6,294 nt of DNA from Comamonadaceae bacterium (GTDB taxonomy: Bacteria > Pseudomonadota > Gammaproteobacteria > Burkholderiales > Burkholderiaceae_C): NCBI GenBank assembly GCA_947458415.1, contig CANGZG010000138.1, positions 1 through 6,294 on the forward strand, written 5' to 3'. The notes below the pieces were generated by a model. The model was not told the origin of the DNA, made no database searches, and worked only from the letters and a program-made list of their open reading frames with translations. A program made the position numbers and the translations under genes. Shown here in pieces: positions 5,610 through 6,294 of this stretch. Position 1 is the stretch's first letter. The number at the start of each line of letters is the position of its first letter.

Positions 5610-5981
5610 ATGAACAACTTATCCACTTCCCCTGATTCTTCTTTTGTTCTGCGTTGTTTCGGCATGTTGGTATTTGCCGGCTTGTTGTTTTCTGCCAAAC
5701 CTGTTTACGCTGAAAATGACCAGCTGATCAAGCTCATGCAAACCAACAATTGTTTGGCTTGCCACCAAATAGACAAACGCAAATACGGCCCGCAGTTTTA
5801 CGAAGTGGCTGAAAAATACGCAGGTGACAAAACGGCGACGGCCAAATTGGCTGCCAAAATCAAAGCAGGTGGCACCGGCGTTTGGGGCGAAGACTACATG
5901 CCGCCTCAACCCCAAGTCTCTGACGCAAATGCCTTGACCATGGCTGAATTGATATTGGCGCTTAAGCCACCCGCCAAGTAA
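5610..5981 (+). CDS. periplasmic class I cytochrome c, c551/c552 type
   Basis: A 123-residue precursor. The signal peptide has its hydrophobic core at about 18-29 (GMLVFAGLLFSA) and probable cleavage after VYA at 34, giving a mature monoheme protein of about 89 residues. The heme attachment motif CLACH is at 48-52, and the distal methionine ligand is M97 in YMPPQP. The pattern GVWGxxxMPP followed by VSD and a C-terminal helix (TMAELILAL) is characteristic of the small cytochrome c551 family of diffusible electron carriers. It could accept electrons from the dehydrogenase upstream or from another quinoprotein and pass them to a terminal oxidase; that link is inference. I chose the ATG at 5610. 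An in-frame GTG at 5604 would add two residues, but it lies between the predicted -10 box and start point. The gene has its own promoter and terminator, so it is not in an operon with the dehydrogenase. Confidence 0.93.
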   Translation: MNNLSTSPDSSFVLRCFGMLVFAGLLFSAKPVYAENDQLIKLMQTNNCLACHQIDKRKYGPQFYEVAEKYAGDKTATAKLAAKIKAGGTGVWGEDYMPPQPQVSDANALTMAELILALKPPAK

Positions 5982-6001
5982 ATTTCTTTTTTTCTCGCCT
6001 C

Positions 6002-6039
6002 AGCAGACCGGTTGAATTCACCCGCGTCTGCTTTTTTTT
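6002..6039 (+). terminator. intrinsic terminator of the cytochrome c gene
   Basis: AGCAGAC (6002-6008) pairs perfectly with GTCTGCT (6026-6032). The 17-base loop can form a small inner helix (GGT/ACC around an EcoRI-like GAATTC core). A run of eight T follows (6032-6039). The T run reaches into the stop codon of the convergent gene (6040-6038). Confidence 0.8.
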
Positions 6040-6294
6040 AAAGCGCGCTCGCAATCGCTTTGCCCACATCCACCGTCTTGGCCGTGCCGCCAATGTCCGG
6101 GGTTTTGGGTGCGCCGCTTTTCGGGTCCAACACTTTTTCAATCGCGGCCAACACCGCATCGTGAGCGTCTTTGTGGCCGAGGAATTCCAGCATCATGGCG
6201 CCAGACCATATTTGGCCAATCGGGTTGGCAATGCCTTTGCCAGCAATGTCAGGCGCCGAACCGTGCACCGGCTCAAACAACGAAGGAAAGCGTC
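6038..6294 (-). CDS. C-terminal part of a tartrate/D-malate dehydrogenase-type protein (isocitrate/isopropylmalate dehydrogenase family)
   Basis: Only the last 84 residues and the TAA stop (6040-6038) are in the window; the N-terminal part, about three quarters of the gene, lies beyond 6294. The visible part begins RFPSLFEPVHGSAPDIAGKGIANP, the conserved nucleotide-binding stretch of NAD-dependent beta-decarboxylating dehydrogenases that act on 2-hydroxy acids. IWSGAMMLEFLGH follows and matches the tartrate/D-malate dehydrogenase branch (TtuC, DmlA) better than LeuB, which usually has a version of ILSAAMML here. The insert DPKSGAPKTPDIGGTAKT before the final helix is also of the DmlA type. 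These cytoplasmic enzymes oxidise tartrate or D-malate with NAD. The gene is convergent with the cytochrome gene, with 56 bases between stop codons. The family is certain; the exact substrate is not. Confidence 0.85.
   Translation of the reverse strand, partial: RFPSLFEPVHGSAPDIAGKGIANPIGQIWSGAMMLEFLGHKDAHDAVLAAIEKVLDPKSGAPKTPDIGGTAKTVDVGKAIASAL

Noticed and set aside
6038..6294. LeuB (3-isopropylmalate dehydrogenase) as the name of the right-edge gene
   Set aside because: The shared EPVHGSAPDIAGKGIANP stretch fits LeuB too, but IWSGAMMLEFLGH and the C-terminal segment follow the tartrate/D-malate dehydrogenase pattern.

Overview
The window looks like chromosomal DNA of a Gram-negative betaproteobacterium, probably Burkholderiales (Comamonadaceae-like). 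This is an inference from the style of the proteins (RadA, SSB with a DDDIPF tail, c551-type cytochrome), the moderately high GC, and the gene order radA / MFS / ssb. I see no insertion sequences, CRISPR arrays, tRNA or rRNA genes, and no sign of phage.

Layout. (1) 1-1133, minus strand: radA, lacking its C-terminal end at the window edge. (2) 1247-2446, plus: a YajR-like major facilitator transporter, divergent from radA. (3) 2518-2988, plus: ssb with a good ribosome binding site. (4) 2989-3276: an intergenic stretch rich in inverted repeats. (5) 3277-3921, plus: an orphan NarL/FixJ-type response regulator. (6) 3922-4165: a regulatory region with a palindrome and direct repeats. (7) 4166-5485, plus: a secreted PQQ-dependent sugar/aldose dehydrogenase-family beta-propeller protein, closed by a near-perfect intrinsic terminator. 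(8) 5610-5981, plus: a small periplasmic class I cytochrome c (c551 type) with its own promoter and terminator. (9) 6038-6294, minus: the C-terminal part of a tartrate/D-malate dehydrogenase-type protein of the isocitrate/isopropylmalate dehydrogenase family, convergent with the cytochrome gene.

The left half is housekeeping (DNA repair and replication) plus a transporter. The right half can be read as a small periplasmic oxidation module: a response regulator, an exported quinoprotein-type dehydrogenase and a cytochrome c that could take its electrons. Each gene appears to be its own transcription unit. The dehydrogenase has a strong ribosome binding site, uses only CGT and CGC for its 21 arginines, and has a strong terminator, all of which suggest high expression. 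The functional link between regulator, dehydrogenase and cytochrome is inferred from adjacency and chemistry. It is the most interesting feature of the window, but each member belongs to a known family and I do not claim a wholly new system.
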